Below, in pieces: positions 20,798 to 21,763 of a stretch of 21,763 nucleotides of DNA. Each line of letters begins with the position of its first letter. Within the stretch, counting starts at the first letter, position 1. The position numbers were made by a program, and so were the translations under genes. The stretch comes from a virus: IMG/VR virus record IMGVR_UViG_3300030102_000736, positions 1,077 to 22,839 of that record. The stretch is one strand, 5' to 3'. The notes beneath the pieces are model-generated. The model saw only the letters and a list, made by a program, of their open reading frames with translations. It was not told the origin of the DNA and did no database searches.

Positions 20798-21763
20798 TTA
20801 TTTAGAATTTTGTTTAAACTTTCCTTGTTCTGATAAAAAGTCAAGGGCATTTTTGTAATGAGAACCTCCTTGATTTAATTCTGGTAATGCACTTTCAACT
20901 GATGTTCCAAAAGAATCTTTTCTTTTCAAGCCATCACTCTGAAGAGTAGAGACATTACCTGTCAATATAGCTGCATATATCTCTTTTACACCATGTCCTT
21001 TTTTAACTCCTCTGTCTTTTAAATATCTAACAACTGGTCCTTTCATCTGTTCTTCAAAGGTCATATCATCTTTATATCCATACTGTTTACGTTCTGGAAT
21101 ACCAAATTGAATTAATCCTTTGTAGTTGCCACCTTCTCCACCTGTTATCTGATGATCAAAAGTACCCATTGTTTCTTGTGATATTACAGATGCAAGATCT
21201 TCTGGTTTAACTCCTAACTCTTTTGCTGCTTCAACAATAGCCTGTTGTTTACTGCTTGAGGTAATGGTAGGTGTTGTTGTTTCAATAGTCGTATCAGTAG
21301 AAATATTATCTTTGAGTATCAATTTATCACCAGGTCTTATTAAATTCGGATTCTTTATGTTGTTAAGTTTTATAAGATCAGCAACTGTAATTCCATTTTC
21401 TGTTGCTATAGATGTTAATGAATCACCTCTTTTTACTTCAATAATACTATTATCTTCTTCAGCATCTAATGCTTTTTCTCTTTCTATATCTTCTTTAGTA
21501 GATTCTGTAAAAAATCCAGCTTCCAAATCACTATTAGCATCACCTTCTATATCGCTTAAATCATTTTCTCTTTCTTTTTCTTTATCATCGTCTTTACCTG
21601 ATTCAATAGTTACACCTGTTAATTTTCTTGCTTGTTCAATATATTTACTCTTAACTTCTTCTATCTTGTTAATAATATCTAAAGTTGTTGCATTACGACC
21701 TTCTTCACTTAGACGATATTGATAAAGTTCTAATTTTGCTTTGTTATAGAAATCGGTAACTTT
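20798..21763 (-). CDS. Virion-associated LysM and lysozyme-like protein, 5' end outside the window
   Basis: The frame is open to the right edge, so the 321 visible residues are the C-terminal part of a longer protein, probably in the T7 gp15 position. The first 100 visible residues are charged and helical. A LysM domain follows (about 108-151: VKRGDSLTSIATENGITVAD to IRPGDKLIL), which binds peptidoglycan. A lysozyme or transglycosylase-like domain comes next, with VISQETMGTF (Glu197 as candidate catalytic acid), YKGLIQFGIPER and a conserved Tyr-Gly. An apparent start at 21526 would be a TTG in the middle of the open frame and is not the real start. The protein probably opens the cell wall locally when DNA enters. 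No signal peptide is seen in the visible part. Confidence 0.85.
   Translation of the reverse strand, partial: KVTDFYNKAKLELYQYRLSEEGRNATTLDIINKIEEVKSKYIEQARKLTGVTIESGKDDDKEKERENDLSDIEGDANSDLEAGFFTESTKEDIEREKALDAEEDNSIIEVKRGDSLTSIATENGITVADLIKLNNIKNPNLIRPGDKLILKDNISTDTTIETTTPTITSSSKQQAIVEAAKELGVKPEDLASVISQETMGTFDHQITGGEGGNYKGLIQFGIPERKQYGYKDDMTFEEQMKGPVVRYLKDRGVKKGHGVKEIYAAILTGNVSTLQSDGLKRKDSFGTSVESALPELNQGGSHYKNALDFLSEQGKFKQNSK

Noticed and set aside
20798-21526. A complete gene starting at 21526
   Set aside because: The apparent start is a TTG within an open frame that continues to the window edge, so the gene is truncated and not complete.
1-21763. tRNA genes, integrase, attachment sites or host metabolic genes
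   Set aside because: I looked for these and saw none, so host and lifestyle cannot be inferred from them.

Overview
This window is part of an AT-rich, T7-like podovirus genome (Autographiviridae type). The markers are a single-subunit T7-type RNA polymerase, a gp2.5-type ssDNA-binding protein, gp18/gp19-type terminase subunits and a tail fibre with a T7-type N-terminal domain. Low GC, few Shine-Dalgarno sites and the style of the fibre and accessory proteins suggest a marine phage of a picocyanobacterium or a SAR11-like host. No host gene, tRNA, integrase or photosynthesis gene is present to settle the host.

Most genes are on the minus strand, so the transcription order runs from high to low coordinates. 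At the right edge lies a truncated virion protein with LysM and lysozyme-like domains (20798-21763). It is followed by a 1420-residue internal virion protein that contains an ADP-ribosyltransferase-like domain (16533-20795). A long adhesion cassette comes next (11526-16530): the T7-type fibre, two successive fibre-plus-chaperone modules, a large distal fibre-like protein and a 59-residue protein. Almost every junction in this cassette overlaps or has a gap of a few bases.

Between the fibres and the terminase (7962-11529) the layout becomes unusual. Small membrane and exported proteins lie on both strands, with tail-to-tail overlaps and shared start or stop palindromes. T7 keeps holin and spanin genes at this place. 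Here there are at least three Sec-exported proteins of unknown function, a small membrane protein that could be holin-like, and an anchored protein with a C-terminal membrane segment. The terminase subunits follow (6012-7961).

A 552-base gap (5460-6011) joins the end of the late region to the start of the early region. It holds G-tract/ATAGGG motifs that could be phage promoters, a sigma70-like promoter, several inverted repeats and a 67-nt structured element. The early genes follow: a GP88-like cysteine protein, several small ORFs separated by intrinsic terminators, and a zinc-ribbon protein that overlaps the RNA polymerase gene. The polymerase, the ssDNA-binding protein and the start of a probable endonuclease I complete the window, matching the T7 order 1 - 2.5 - 3. 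Because late genes run straight into early genes, the sequence crosses the position of the linear virion ends and must come from a circularised or concatemeric assembly.
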